A stretch of DNA of 64,000 nucleotides from Streptomyces vietnamensis (GTDB lineage Bacteria; Actinomycetota; Actinomycetes; Streptomycetales; Streptomycetaceae): NCBI RefSeq assembly GCF_000830005.1, contig NZ_CP010407.1, positions 7,762,001 through 7,826,000 on the forward strand, read 5' to 3'. Below, piece by piece: positions 49,285 to 59,085 of the stretch. Within the stretch, counting starts at the first letter, position 1. Every line of letters starts with the position of its first letter. A program made the translations under genes and the position numbers. Under the pieces are notes generated by a model that did not search any database, had not been told where the DNA came from, and saw nothing but the letters and a program-made list of their open reading frames with translations.

Positions 49285-49872
49285 ATGACCGAAGACGACC
49301 GCATCGACGCCGTCCTGACCGAGGTCGGCCCCCGGCTCCGCCGTGTCCGCCGCGACCGCGGGGTGACCCTCGCCGAGCTCTCCGCCGCCACCGGCATCTC
49401 CGTGAGCACCCTCTCCCGGCTGGAGTCCGGACAGCGCAAGCCCAGCCTCGAACTGCTCCTGCCGCTCGCCCGCGCCCATCAGGTCCCCCTCGACGAGCTG
49501 GTCGGCGCCCCGCCGGTCGGCGACCCCCGGGTCAAGGCGAAGCCCATCGTGCGCCACGGCCGGACCATGTACCCGTTGACCCGGCAGCCCGGCGGGCTCC
49601 AGGCGTACAAGGTGATCCAGGAGAAGGCGCACGAGAACCCGGAACCCCGGGTGCACGAGGGGTACGAGTGGCTGTACGTGCTCTCCGGGAGGCTCCGGCT
49701 CGTCCTGGGCGAGCACGACGTCGTCCTGACCGCCGGCGAGGCGGCCGAGTTCGACACGCGCGTCCCGCACTGGTTCGGGCCGACCGAGGACGGGCCGGTG
49801 GAGTTCCTCAGCCTGTACGGGCCGCAGGGGGAGCGCATGCACGTACGGGCGCGCCCCAAGAAGTCCGGCTGA
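49285..49872 (+). CDS. XRE-family regulator with cupin sensor domain
   Basis: A 195-residue transcription factor. Residues ~14-70 form an XRE helix-turn-helix (RLRRVRRDRGVTLAELSAATGISVSTLSRLESGQRKPSLELLLPLA). The C-terminal ~100 residues are a cupin barrel (HEGYEWLYVLSGRLRLVLGEHDVVLTAGEAAEFDTRVPHWFG). Such proteins often control small detoxification or amine-catabolism genes. The start ATG is so close to the operator half-sites that a very short or absent leader is likely. Divergent from the two-module VOC gene. Confidence 0.87.
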   Translation: MTEDDRIDAVLTEVGPRLRRVRRDRGVTLAELSAATGISVSTLSRLESGQRKPSLELLLPLARAHQVPLDELVGAPPVGDPRVKAKPIVRHGRTMYPLTRQPGGLQAYKVIQEKAHENPEPRVHEGYEWLYVLSGRLRLVLGEHDVVLTAGEAAEFDTRVPHWFGPTEDGPVEFLSLYGPQGERMHVRARPKKSG

Positions 49873-49911
49873 CCCGGCAAGAAGTCCGGCCGACCCGGTT
49901 CCGCTGCGAGC

Positions 49912-49945
49912 AAGCGACCGCTTAGTATGCCACCGACCGCTCGGT
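49912..49945. promoter_or_regulatory. Two TetR-like palindromes upstream of the oxidoreductase/acyl-CoA dehydrogenase operon
   Basis: AAGCGACCGCTT (49912-49923) and ACCGACCGCTCGGT (49932-49945) lie 18-52 bp before the first start codon. Similar AAGCGnnCGCTT and ACCGAnCGnTCGGT sites precede TetR-controlled fatty acid genes in actinobacteria. No regulator gene is adjacent. Confidence 0.5.
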
Positions 49946-49963
49946 ACGGAGGAGGCATTCCGG

Positions 49964-50932
49964 ATGCAGGCATGGCGTGTGCACGAGAACGGCGAACCGG
50001 GCGCGGTGATGCGCCGGGAGGAGGTCGAACCGCCCACCCCCGGCGACGGTCAGGTCCTCCTCCGGGTCCGCGCCGCGAACGTCAACTTCCCCGACGCGCT
50101 GCTCTGCCGCGGCCACTACCAGGTGCGGCCCCCGCTGCCCTTCACCCCCGGCGTCGAGGTCTGCGCCGAGACCGAGGACGGACGCCGGGTCATCACCACC
50201 GCCGCCCTCCCGCACGGCGGCTTCGCCGAGTACACCCTCGCCGACGCCGCCGGGCTCCTGCCCGCCCCGGAGGCACTCGACGACGCCGAGGCCGCCGCGC
50301 TGCACATCGGCTACCAGACCGGCTGGTTCGGCCTGCACCGCCGTGCCCACCTCCAGGAGGGCGAGACCCTCCTCGTCCACGCGGCGGCGGGCGGCGTCGG
50401 CAGCGCCGCCGTCCAGCTCGGCAAGGCGGCCGGCGCCACCGTCATCGGCGTCGTCGGCGGCCAGGAGAAGGCCGCCGTCGCCCGCGCCCTCGGCTGCGAC
50501 CTGGTGATCGACCGCCGCTCCGAGGACGTCGTCGCCGCCGTCAAGGCCGCCACCGGCGGCCGGGGCGCCGACGTGATCTACGATCCCGTCGGCGGCGAGG
50601 CCTACCAGCAGTCCGCCAAGTGCGTCGCCTTCGAGGGCCGGATCGTGATCGTCGGTTTCGCGAGCGGCACCGTCCCCGCCCCCGCCCTCAACCACGCCCT
50701 GGTGAAGAACTACTCGATCCTCGGCCTCCACTGGGGCCTGTACGCGGCGAAGGACCCGGCCTCGATCGCCCGCTGCCACGAGACCCTGACCGCCTACGCG
50801 GCGAAGGGGATCGTCAAGCCGCTCATCGGCGAGCGCGTCCCCTTCGCCCTCGCGGCCGACGCCGTCCAGCGCGTCGCCGACGGCACCACCACCGGCCGCC
50901 TGGTCGTCCTCCCGGAAGGAGCCCACGCATGA
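49964..50932 (+). CDS. NADPH:quinone oxidoreductase-type MDR protein
   Basis: A 322-residue medium-chain dehydrogenase/reductase without zinc ligands. Signatures are RVRAANVNFPDALLCRGHYQ, LPFTPGVEVCA, ALHIGYQTGWFGL and the NADPH-binding LLVHAAAGGVGSAAVQLGKAAGA. It reduces quinones or enoyl-type double bonds. First of three genes coupled by ATGA overlaps with two acyl-CoA dehydrogenases, suggesting a shared catabolic route. ATG 49964 has GGAGGAGG upstream. Confidence 0.87.
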   Translation: MQAWRVHENGEPGAVMRREEVEPPTPGDGQVLLRVRAANVNFPDALLCRGHYQVRPPLPFTPGVEVCAETEDGRRVITTAALPHGGFAEYTLADAAGLLPAPEALDDAEAAALHIGYQTGWFGLHRRAHLQEGETLLVHAAAGGVGSAAVQLGKAAGATVIGVVGGQEKAAVARALGCDLVIDRRSEDVVAAVKAATGGRGADVIYDPVGGEAYQQSAKCVAFEGRIVIVGFASGTVPAPALNHALVKNYSILGLHWGLYAAKDPASIARCHETLTAYAAKGIVKPLIGERVPFALAADAVQRVADGTTTGRLVVLPEGAHA

Positions 50933-52110
50933 CCGACGCCGAGGAACTCCGCAGCCGGGTCAGGCAGTTGCTCGCCGAGCACCCGCCGGCCACGACCGAC
51001 CGCACCGACTTCCTGAAGGCCCGCTTCGACGCCGGACTCGCCTGGGTGCACTACCCCGTGGGCCTCGGCGGCCTCGACGCGCCCCGCGCCCTCCAGGCCG
51101 TCGTCGACGCCGAACTCGCCGCCGCGGGCGCCCCCGACAACGACCCGCGCCGGATCGGCATCGGCCTCGGCATGGCCGCCCCCACCCTCCTCGCGTACGG
51201 CTCCGAAGAGGTCAAGTCCCGCTTCCTGCGGCCCCTCTGGGTCGGCGAGGAGGTCTGGTGCCAGCTCTTCAGCGAGCCCGGCGCCGGCTCCGACCTCGCC
51301 GCGCTCGGCACGCGCGCCGTACGCGACGGCGAGGACTGGGTGATCGACGGGCAGAAGGTGTGGACCTCCAGCGCCCACATCGCCCGCTGGGCCATCCTCA
51401 TCGCCCGCACCGACCCGGACGCGCCCAAGCACCGGGGCATCACCTACTTCGTCTGCGACATGACCGACCCCGGCGTGGAGGTCCGGCCGCTGCGCCAGAT
51501 CACCGGCGAGGCCGAGTTCAACGAGGTCTTCCTCACCGGCGTCCGCATCCCCGACGCCCACCGCCTCGGCGAGGTCGGCGACGGCTGGCGGGTCGCCCAG
51601 ACCACCCTCATGAACGAGCGGGTCTCCATCGGCGGCGCCCGCATCCCCCGCGAGGGCGGCATGATCGGGAAGCTCGCCACGACCTGGCGCGAGCGCCCCG
51701 AACTGCGCACCCACGAGCTGCACCGCCGCCTCCTCGACCTCTGGGTCGACGCCGAGGTCGCCAGGCTCACCGGCGAACGCCTCCGCCAGCAGCTCGTCGC
51801 CGGACAGCCGGGACCCGAGGGCAGCGCGATGAAGCTCGGCTTCGCCCGGCTCAACCAGGCCATCAGTGGCCTTGAGGTCGAACTCCTCGGCGACGAGGGC
51901 CTGTTGTACGGGGAGTGGGAGATGCGTCGCCCCGAGCTCGTCGACTTCACCGGCCGCGACGCCGGCTACCGCTACCTCCGCTCCAAGGGCAACTCGATCG
52001 AGGGCGGGACCAGCGAGGTGCTCCTCAACATCGTCGCCGAGCGGGTCCTCGGCCTGCCCCCGGAGCCCCGCAACGACAAGGACGTCGCCTGGAAGGACCT
52101 CGCGCGATGA
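50929..52110 (+). CDS. Acyl-CoA dehydrogenase
   Basis: A 393-residue FAD enzyme of the acyl-CoA dehydrogenase family. It has CQLFSEPGAGSDLAALGTRA in the substrate/FAD domain, WVIDGQKVWTSSAHIARW, GEAEFNEVFLTGVRIPD, and the C-terminal SIEGGTSEVLLNIVAERVLGLP. The catalytic base (Glu in most members) is probably in the FTGRDAGYRY region or absent, as in several actinobacterial steroid-type subunits. It pairs with the next gene (ATGA overlap); paired half-subunits form heteromeric dehydrogenases in steroid and branched-acid degradation. Confidence 0.87.
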   Translation: MTDAEELRSRVRQLLAEHPPATTDRTDFLKARFDAGLAWVHYPVGLGGLDAPRALQAVVDAELAAAGAPDNDPRRIGIGLGMAAPTLLAYGSEEVKSRFLRPLWVGEEVWCQLFSEPGAGSDLAALGTRAVRDGEDWVIDGQKVWTSSAHIARWAILIARTDPDAPKHRGITYFVCDMTDPGVEVRPLRQITGEAEFNEVFLTGVRIPDAHRLGEVGDGWRVAQTTLMNERVSIGGARIPREGGMIGKLATTWRERPELRTHELHRRLLDLWVDAEVARLTGERLRQQLVAGQPGPEGSAMKLGFARLNQAISGLEVELLGDEGLLYGEWEMRRPELVDFTGRDAGYRYLRSKGNSIEGGTSEVLLNIVAERVLGLPPEPRNDKDVAWKDLAR

Positions 52111-53246
52111 CTGATCTGCTGTACTCCGAGACCGAGGACGACCTGCGGGCGACGGTGCGCGCCCTGCTCGCCGACCGGGCCGGCCACCAGGTGCTGCTCG
52201 ACCGGATCGAGACGGACGATCCGTACGTCCCCGGCCTCTGGAAGTCCCTCGCGGGCGACATCGGAGCCGCCGGGCTCCTCGTCCCCGAGAAGCTCGGCGG
52301 CCAGGGCGCGAGCCATCGCGAGGCCGCCGTGGTCCTGGAGGAGCTGGGCCGCGCGGTGACCCCACTGCCGTACCTCACGAGCGCGGTGGTGGCCACGGAG
52401 ACGCTGCTCGGCCTGGCGGGGGAGGGCGGCGGCCCGGCCGTCGAGCTCCTGGCGGAGCTCGCGAGCGGACGGAAGGTCGCGGTCCTCGCCGTACCGCTGT
52501 CGACCGCGCCGGACGCGGAGCCGTTCCCGCCCGGAGCGCCGGAGGCGGGACCGTCCCCGTCCGCCGCATCCGACGCCGGGCCGCTGCCCGCCTCCACGGT
52601 CGCGGGCGTGGCCGACGCCGTCGCCGCCGACGTCCTCCTCGTCCCGCGCGCCGACGGCCTGTACGCCGTACCGGCCGAGGAGGCGACGGTCGAGCCGCAG
52701 ACCCCGCTCGACCTCACCCGCCCGCTCGCCCGCGTCACCACGCGGCCCGGGACCGGCACGCGACTCGCCGACGGCGACGCGGCCCGTACGGCCGTCCGGC
52801 GCGGACTGCTCGCCGGGGCGGGACTGCTCGCCTCCGAGCAGCTCGGGCTCGCCGAACGGTGCCTGGAGGAGACCGTCCGGTACACCCGCGAGCGCCACCA
52901 GTTCAACCGGCCCGTCGGCTCCTTCCAGGCCCTGAAGCACCGCATGGCCCAGCTCTGGCTGGACGTCGTCGGGGCCAGGGCCGCGGCCCGCGCCGCCGCC
53001 GACGCCCTCGCCACCGGCAGCCCGGACGCCCCGCTCACCGTCGCGGTCGCCCAGGCCTACTGCTCCAAGGTCGCGGTCCGCGCCGCCGAGGAGTGCGTCC
53101 AGCTGCACGGCGGCATCGGCATGACCTGGGAGCACCCGGCGCACCTGGCGCTGAAGCGGGCCAAGTCCGACCAGATCGCGCTGGGTTCGACGGGCCGGCA
53201 CCAGGACGCGATCGCCGCCCTGATGGACCTCCCGGCGCCCGCGTGA
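52107..53246 (+). CDS. Acyl-CoA dehydrogenase, second subunit
   Basis: A 379-residue family member. The N-terminal helical domain (ETEDDLRATVRALLADRAG, LGGQGASHREAAVVLEELGRA) and the C-terminal helix bundle (ERCLEETVRYTRERHQFNRPVGSFQALKHRMAQL, QLHGGIGMTWEHPAHLALKRAK) are clear. The central beta domain is shortened and contains a Pro/Ala/Ser-rich insert (about residues 135-170), so the FAD/substrate site may be incomplete. That supports a heteromeric complex with the preceding gene product. A strong terminator follows five bases after the stop. Confidence 0.85.
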   Translation: MTDLLYSETEDDLRATVRALLADRAGHQVLLDRIETDDPYVPGLWKSLAGDIGAAGLLVPEKLGGQGASHREAAVVLEELGRAVTPLPYLTSAVVATETLLGLAGEGGGPAVELLAELASGRKVAVLAVPLSTAPDAEPFPPGAPEAGPSPSAASDAGPLPASTVAGVADAVAADVLLVPRADGLYAVPAEEATVEPQTPLDLTRPLARVTTRPGTGTRLADGDAARTAVRRGLLAGAGLLASEQLGLAERCLEETVRYTRERHQFNRPVGSFQALKHRMAQLWLDVVGARAAARAAADALATGSPDAPLTVAVAQAYCSKVAVRAAEECVQLHGGIGMTWEHPAHLALKRAKSDQIALGSTGRHQDAIAALMDLPAPA

Positions 53247-53250
53247 CGGA

Positions 53251-53279
53251 GCGGCGGCCCCTGGGCAAGGGGCCGCCGC
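53251..53279 (+). terminator. Strong hairpin terminator after the acyl-CoA dehydrogenase operon
   Basis: GCGGCGGCCCCT (53251-53262) pairs perfectly with AGGGGCCGCCGC (53268-53279) around a five-base loop. It starts five bases after the stop codon. No U-tract, as is usual in Streptomyces. Confidence 0.8.
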
Positions 53280-53441
53280 GTCCGCGCCCCTTTGCACGGG
53301 GAAGGACCGCCTGCCCGCCGCGCCCTGGCCGAATCTCACCCGTATGGCCGCCCCGCCATACGCCCGGACGGACCGGGCGTTCCGCCACACTGTCCGCCGA
53401 ACGCCGCAATTCCCGTGCGGCGACGGAGGGACGTGAGAGCG

Positions 53442-53636
53442 ATGGCCGTTTCCATTTCTGTCGTGGTGCTGCTGCTGGTACTGGCCGTGATCTTCGTGCG
53501 GAACAGCGGCCTGAAGCTCACGCACGCCCTCGTCTGCGCCCTGCTCGGCTTCTTCCTCGCCGGCACCAGCATGGCGCCCACCATCCACAACGGCGTCGCC
53601 GCCACCGCCAACGTGGTCTCCAGCCTCAAGCCCTGA
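53442..53636 (+). CDS. Small membrane protein, 64 residues
   Basis: A short protein with an N-terminal transmembrane helix (ISVVVLLLVLAVIFV), a basic turn (RNSGLKLTHA) and a second hydrophobic stretch (LVCALLGFFLAGTSMA), then PTIHNGVAATANVVSSLKP. The ribosome site GGAGGGACGTGAGAG precedes ATG 53442. I recall near-identical small proteins in other Streptomyces genomes, without known function. It stands alone between a terminator and the ABC transporter. Confidence 0.7.
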   Translation: MAVSISVVVLLLVLAVIFVRNSGLKLTHALVCALLGFFLAGTSMAPTIHNGVAATANVVSSLKP

Positions 53637-53725
53637 TCCCCCCGCCGGGGGTTCGGATATCCACACCCCCGATCCGGGGGCGAGCACGATCGACCCTCCC
53701 CGCCCTGCCCGCCGAGGATGAGGGC

Positions 53726-54474
<749 letters not shown>

Positions 54475-54478
<4 letters not shown>

Positions 54479-55851
54479 GCGCCGTTCCCTCCCTCGCCCT
54501 CGGACAGCTGCGCCGACGTCCCGCCGCCTTCACCGGACTCGCGGTCGCCCTCTTCCTCCTCGTCGCCACGACCACCCTGTTCGGCTCGCTGTTCGCCGCC
54601 GAGGCCACCGCCCCCGAGGCCGTCCGCAGGACGGCGGTGGCGGGGCCCGGGCCGATGGTGATCGCGGGAGCCTTCGGCGAGATCGCCGTCCTGGTCGCCT
54701 TCTTCGTCGTCGTCAACGCGATCGGCTTCGCGCTCCGCCGACAGCACCGCGAACTGGCGCTCCTGCGCACCATCGCGGCCACCCCCCGACAGGTACGGCG
54801 CCTGGTCCGCGTCCAGCTCCTCGTCACCGCACTCCTCGTGGCCGCGCCCGGCTCGCTCGCCGGGAGGTACGCCGCCCACCACTTCCTCGTCGCCCTGCAG
54901 CAGCGGGGGATGGCCGCGCCGGACCTGCGCGTGCCCGGGACACCGCTGCCCGCACTCGTCGCCGTGGCGATCACGCTCGTCGTCGGGCTCGCGGCATCGG
55001 CCGTCGCGGTCCGGCGGATCTCCCGGATCGCGCCCGCCGCCGCACTCACCGCGACCAGCACCGAGCAGGGCCGGACCGGGGCACCGCGCCTGCTCGCCGG
55101 CGTCTGCGCCCTGGCGGGCGGCGGCCTGCTGCTGCGGCTCGCCGCGACACGGCCGGCGGAGGAGCTGGACAAGGCGGGGCAGGCGGCGCTGTTCGGCTCA
55201 CTGGTGCTGCTCGTCGCGGTCGGCCTGACGGGGCCGCTCGCGGCGCGCGCCCTGGTGGCCCTCCTGGGCGCGCCGATGCGGGTGCTGATGCCCGGTACGG
55301 GCTGGCTGGCCCAGGCCAATCTGCGCGGATACGCCCGGCGGCTGACGTCCGCCATGGTGCCGGTGGCGCTGCTCGTGGGCCTGTCGGCGACCATGATGAT
55401 CATGACACGTACCGCCGAGCACGCGGCCGGCACGACCAGTGCCACCTCCGCCACCGACGTCTGGCTCCGCCAGGCCGAACTGGCCCTGCTCACCGGCTTC
55501 GCCGCCGTCTCCACGATCAACACGGTCATCGCCGTCACCGGGGAGCGGCGCCGCGAGTTCGCCCTGCTGCGGCTCGTCGGGGCGACCAGGCGCCAGCTGC
55601 TGCGCATGCTGACCGCCGAGGCCGCGCTGACCACCGCGGTCGGCGTCCTTCTCGGCGCCGCGGTCGCCGCCCTCGCCACGGCCGCGTTCAGCACGGCGGC
55701 GACCGGCTCCCCGCTGCCGTCCGTCCCGGCCACGGCCTGCGGCTGGATCGTCGCGGGCGCGGCCGCACTGACCGTCCCGGGAACCCTCGGCGCGGGCCTG
55801 CACGCGGTCCGGGGCCCGGCGGCGGAACTGGCGGGCGGCACCCGTGACTGA
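54475..55851 (+). CDS. FtsX-like ABC transporter permease
   Basis: A 458-residue permease with a duplicated FtsX layout. One repeat includes an N-terminal helix, then IAVLVAFFVVVNAIGFALRRQHRELALLRTIAATPRQVRRLV; the other includes TVIAVTGERRREFALLRLVGATRRQLLRML near the C-terminus. The REF/RELALLR-x-x-GAT motif is the coupling element that contacts the ATPase. No large extracellular MacB domain is present. The substrate is unknown. Its stop lies eight bases inside the start of the histidine kinase gene. Confidence 0.85.
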
Positions 55852-57175
55852 CCCCGACGGCGGGCCGACGCCCGAGCCCGAGTCCGGGTCCGGGTCTGGG
55901 GCTCGGGCCGAGCCCAGGTCCGAGCCCGGCGGTGGACCCGGACCCGGACCCGGATCCGTGCCGCGGCGGTACTTCTCCGTCCGTGCGGGTGAGTGGGTGT
56001 TCGCCGTGGTGGGGTTGCCCGTCGCCGTGCTCTGTGGCACGTACGCACTGGCCGTCCTGTACGCCGGGACCCTCCTCTCGCTCACCGTGCTCGGCCTGCC
56101 GTTCGTGGTCGTCGCGCTCCTCGGCGCGCGCGGCCTCGGCGTGCCGCACCGGCGCCTGGTCCGTGCTCTGCTCGGCGAGCACGTCGAGGCGCCGGCCGGA
56201 CCTCCCCGCCCCGACGGCCTCCTCGCCCGCGGGCGTGCCGTCCTGACCGACCCGGTCGCCTGGCGGACGCTGCTGTACCTGGTCCTGCGACTGCCGCTCG
56301 GCGTGCTCGGGTTCGCCGCCGCGGTGGTCCTGCCCCTCGGGTGCGGATGGCTGATCGGCTTTCCGCTCTGGGGCCGCCTGATGGAACCCGACTCCCCGCC
56401 GGGAGCCTGGCTGAACGCGGCCTCCGTCCTGCTCGGCCTCGCCCTCCTCGCCGGTGCGCCCGGCGTCCTGCGAGCGGTGAGCGGAGCGAACCGGCGGCTC
56501 GCGGCACTGCTCCTCGGGCCCGTCCGCACCCAGCGCCGCGTCCGCGAGCTCGAGGCGGCCCGCGCCGCACTGCTCGCCGACAACAGCGACCGGCTCCGCC
56601 GCCTGGAACGCGACCTGCACGACGGCACCCAGGCCCGGCTCGTGGCCCTGGCCATCACCCTCTCGCTGACCGAGGACGCGCTCGATCCGGCCACGGGCCC
56701 GGACCTCGCCCGACTGCGGACCCTGCTCGACCGCGCCCGGGGCCAGACCGAGGAGACCGTCGCCGAGCTGCGGCTGCTCACCCGGGGCATCCACCCCGTG
56801 GCCCTGGACGGAGGTCTCGGCGAGGCACTGCCGGGGCTCGCCGCCACCTCGCCCGTCCCCGTCACCCTCCGGCTCGACCTCGCCGAACGCCCGCACGAGG
56901 CGATCGAGCGGGCCGTCTACTTCTGCGCCGCGGAGCTGCTCACCAACATCGCCCGGCACAGCGGCGCGCGCACGGCCCTGCTCGCGGCCACCGTGCGCGA
57001 CGGCCGGGTGCGGCTGACGGTCCGTGACGACGGCCGGGGCGGCGCGACACCCGGCGGCGGCACCGGCCTCGCCGGCCTGGCCGAGCGGCTCGCGGCGGTG
57101 GACGGCACCCTGCGGGTGGACAGCCCGCCGGGCGGGCCGACGGAGGTCACCGCCGAGCTGCCCGCGACGCTGTGA
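55844..57175 (+). CDS. NarL-type sensor histidine kinase
   Basis: A 443-residue membrane kinase. A Pro/Gly/Ser/Glu-rich N-terminal tail (about 40 residues) precedes four hydrophobic segments of a sensor-like DUF1707/PspC-free domain, then HisKA_3 with the phosphoacceptor His in RLERDLHDGTQARLVALAI and an ATPase domain with AAELLTNIARHSGA (N-box) and DDGRGG (G-box). The transporter genes are directly upstream (overlap of 8 bp), so it probably senses the transported compound or envelope damage. Its likely partner regulator is encoded convergently at 57378-58043. Confidence 0.88.
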   Translation: MTDPDGGPTPEPESGSGSGARAEPRSEPGGGPGPGPGSVPRRYFSVRAGEWVFAVVGLPVAVLCGTYALAVLYAGTLLSLTVLGLPFVVVALLGARGLGVPHRRLVRALLGEHVEAPAGPPRPDGLLARGRAVLTDPVAWRTLLYLVLRLPLGVLGFAAAVVLPLGCGWLIGFPLWGRLMEPDSPPGAWLNAASVLLGLALLAGAPGVLRAVSGANRRLAALLLGPVRTQRRVRELEAARAALLADNSDRLRRLERDLHDGTQARLVALAITLSLTEDALDPATGPDLARLRTLLDRARGQTEETVAELRLLTRGIHPVALDGGLGEALPGLAATSPVPVTLRLDLAERPHEAIERAVYFCAAELLTNIARHSGARTALLAATVRDGRVRLTVRDDGRGGATPGGGTGLAGLAERLAAVDGTLRVDSPPGGPTEVTAELPATL

Positions 57176-57202
57176 CGGCCCGTCATCCACCGGCCCCGGT
57201 GG

Positions 57203-57397
57203 GGCGGGCGCGTACGGCCGGTCAGCCGCCGGTCTCGGCGAGGCGGGCGCGTACGGCCGGTCAGCCGCCGGTCTCGGCGAGGCGGGCGCGTACGGTCCGT
57301 CAGCCGCCGGTCTCGGCGAGGCGGACGAGTGCGGACCGTCAGCAGCCGGTTCTGGCGCGGCAAGCGCGTACGGCCCGTCAGCCGCCCGTCTCGGACA
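57203..57397. repeat. Five 39-bp tandem repeats derived from the response regulator 3' end
   Basis: Units start at 57203, 57242, 57281, 57320 and 57359, each 39 bp, with GGCGGGCGCGTACGG near the start and CAGCCGCCGGTCTCGG near the end. On the minus strand each unit encodes a GAGACCGGCGGCTGA-type end (E-T-G-G-stop), and the fifth copy is the real end of the regulator gene. The array thus consists of duplicated copies of that gene's last codons and stop plus 3' flank. Confidence 0.9.
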
Positions 57398-58043
57398 GGT
57401 AGGCGAGCACGGCCTTCACCCGCCGGTTGTCCGCCTCCGTGGCCGACAGGTCGAACTTCGTGAAGACGGCGGCGACGTGCTTCTCCACCGCCCGCTCCGA
57501 CACCACGAGCCGCGCAGCGATGGAGCGGTTGGAGTGCCCCTGCGCCATCAGCTCCAGGACCTCCCGCTCGCGCGGTGTCAGGCCGTCCACCCGGCCGGTG
57601 CGGTCGCCGTGCACCAGCCGGTCGACCACCTCCGGGTCGAGCGCCGTCCCGCCGTCCGCCACCCGGCGCAGCGCGTCCATGAACTCGGAGGTCCGGGCGA
57701 CGCGTTCCTTCAGCAGGTACCCGACGCCGGTCGACCCGGCCGCGAGGAGCCGGGAGGCCCAGGCGGTCTCGATGTGCTGGGAGAAGACGAGGACGCCGAC
57801 CTCGGGCGCGGTCGCCCGGATCTCCACCGCGGCGCGGATGCCCTCGTCGGTGTGGGTGGGCGGCATCCGGATGTCCACCACGGCGACGTCGGGCCGGTGC
57901 CGGGCCACCGAAGCGAGCAGCTCGGCCGCCGTCCCCGCGGTGGCCACCACCTCGCAGCCGCGGGCGCCGAGCAGCTCGACCATCCCGTCCCGCAGGACGA
58001 CGGAGTCCTCGGCCAGCACCACGCGCAGGGATCGTTCGGTCAC
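57378..58043 (-). CDS. NarL/LuxR-family response regulator
   Basis: A 221-residue regulator. The receiver domain has EDSV near residue 12, the phosphoacceptor Asp in VAVVDIRMPP, and the Lys of GYLLKERV. The C-terminal helix-turn-helix (about 148-210, LTPREREVLELMAQGHSNRSIAARLVVSERAVEKHVAAVF) is of the LuxR type. GTG 58043 is preceded by GGTGGG. It is convergent with the NarL-type kinase rather than in one operon with it, an unusual layout, and its last codons form the fifth unit of a tandem array. Confidence 0.88.
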   Translation of the reverse strand: MTERSLRVVLAEDSVVLRDGMVELLGARGCEVVATAGTAAELLASVARHRPDVAVVDIRMPPTHTDEGIRAAVEIRATAPEVGVLVFSQHIETAWASRLLAAGSTGVGYLLKERVARTSEFMDALRRVADGGTALDPEVVDRLVHGDRTGRVDGLTPREREVLELMAQGHSNRSIAARLVVSERAVEKHVAAVFTKFDLSATEADNRRVKAVLAYLSETGG

Positions 58044-58192
58044 CCCACCATTATCGGCCCCGTCCCGGGGCGCCTTTCGGACCGCTCGTGAACGGCGCAT
58101 GAAAGCAGGCGCAGTTCCATGTACTTCTCCTCTGCTCCCGCCTACCGTCAGCCGCCGGCGCGACGCACACACCCCCACCCCGAGGAGCCGCC

Positions 58193-58731
58193 TTGCCCAC
58201 CCCACCGCCCCGCAGACGAGCACGCGCGCTCGCGCTGATCACCGCGCTCGCGGCGACCGTCCTGGCGGGCGCCGCGCCCGTCGCCCAGGCCGCGGAGATA
58301 CCCCTCGCCCCCGGGTTCCGTCTCGTCGACCACTACGAGGGCGCCCCCGCCACCGCCCGGCCCGTGCCCGGCAAGGGCCCCGTCCAGCACCCGTACCTCG
58401 CCCCCAACGGCCGCAGCGGCATGCACGCCGACGGCGCCGGCAGTGCCACCTACCCCTGGTCCGGGCCGCTCGGGCGCGACCCCGAGGTCACCAGCGAGAA
58501 GATCGCCGCCCTCGGCGGCGAGTGCGCCACCGTCACCTTCGACGCCGCGCCGCCGGCCGCCTGGACACCGTCTGCGGCACCTTCAGCGGCTTCCTCCTGA
58601 AGCTCCTCGACCCGCGCACCCTGGCCACCCTCGCCGAGTACAAGCTGCCGCAGCGCTCCTCCACCGTCGAGGCCATCACCCGCCTCGACTTCGAGAAGAT
58701 CTTCAAGAAGTCCTCGCCCTCGGGGCGCTGA
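58193..58731 (+). pseudogene. Secreted-protein gene with frameshift and truncated 3' end
   Basis: Starts at TTG 58193 after GAGGAG. It encodes a signal peptide (RRRARALALITALAATVLAGAAPVAQAAE) and a mature domain (PLAPGFRLVDHYEGAPATARPVPG...). The frame is lost near 58555: the first frame ends in AAPSAASS-stop, while the next continues sensibly as GRLDTVCGTFSGFLLKLLDPRTLATLAEYKLPQ...LDFEKIFK before stopping at 58731. A one-base loss or two-base gain explains it. Related Streptomyces proteins, as I recall them, are longer, so the 3' end also seems lost, adjacent to the mobile region. Sequencing error would explain the frameshift but not the truncation. Confidence 0.7.
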
Positions 58732-59085
58732 CCTGCGACTTTGCTCCTTTCCGGAGCTTTCACGAGGACACCGCCTTACGCGGTCGATTCTCCCCAGACG
58801 CTCCCCGAGGCGGCTTGATTCTCCCCAGATTCTCCCCGGCCGGCACTGCTTCGGCAGGAGCGCAGCCCCTGGTCAAGGCTGGTTCTCGGCTCGGAGGAGC
58901 GGCTACGCACAGTGTCAGGGGAGGAGCGCGATCGTGTCGTGCGTGTTCTGAACGGTCTGTCTCGGCGGGAGCCTTCGGTAGGTGTCCAACGGTCCGTGCC
59001 CTTGCCGTGCAGGGCGGGTCGTCCTCGGTTGTTGTCCGAACGCGTGTCGTGGGTTCATGAGCATGCTCCCGGAGGAGCCTCGCTG
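58732..59085. other. Non-coding spacer with GATTCTCCCC repeats
   Basis: Lower GC than the surroundings. GATTCTCCCC occurs three times (58786, 58817, 58828), the first two followed by AGA. No frame gives a recognisable protein. The region separates the truncated gene from the IS701-type relic and is probably leftover mobile-element or deleted-gene DNA. Confidence 0.5.

Noticed and set aside
57172..57402. 76-codon plus-strand frame with RARTAGQPPVSAR-type 13-residue repeats, overlapping the kinase stop as GTGA
   Set aside because: The repeats come from duplication of the regulator's 3' end on the other strand; the peptide has no recognisable fold and no ribosome site of its own beyond the kinase's last codons.
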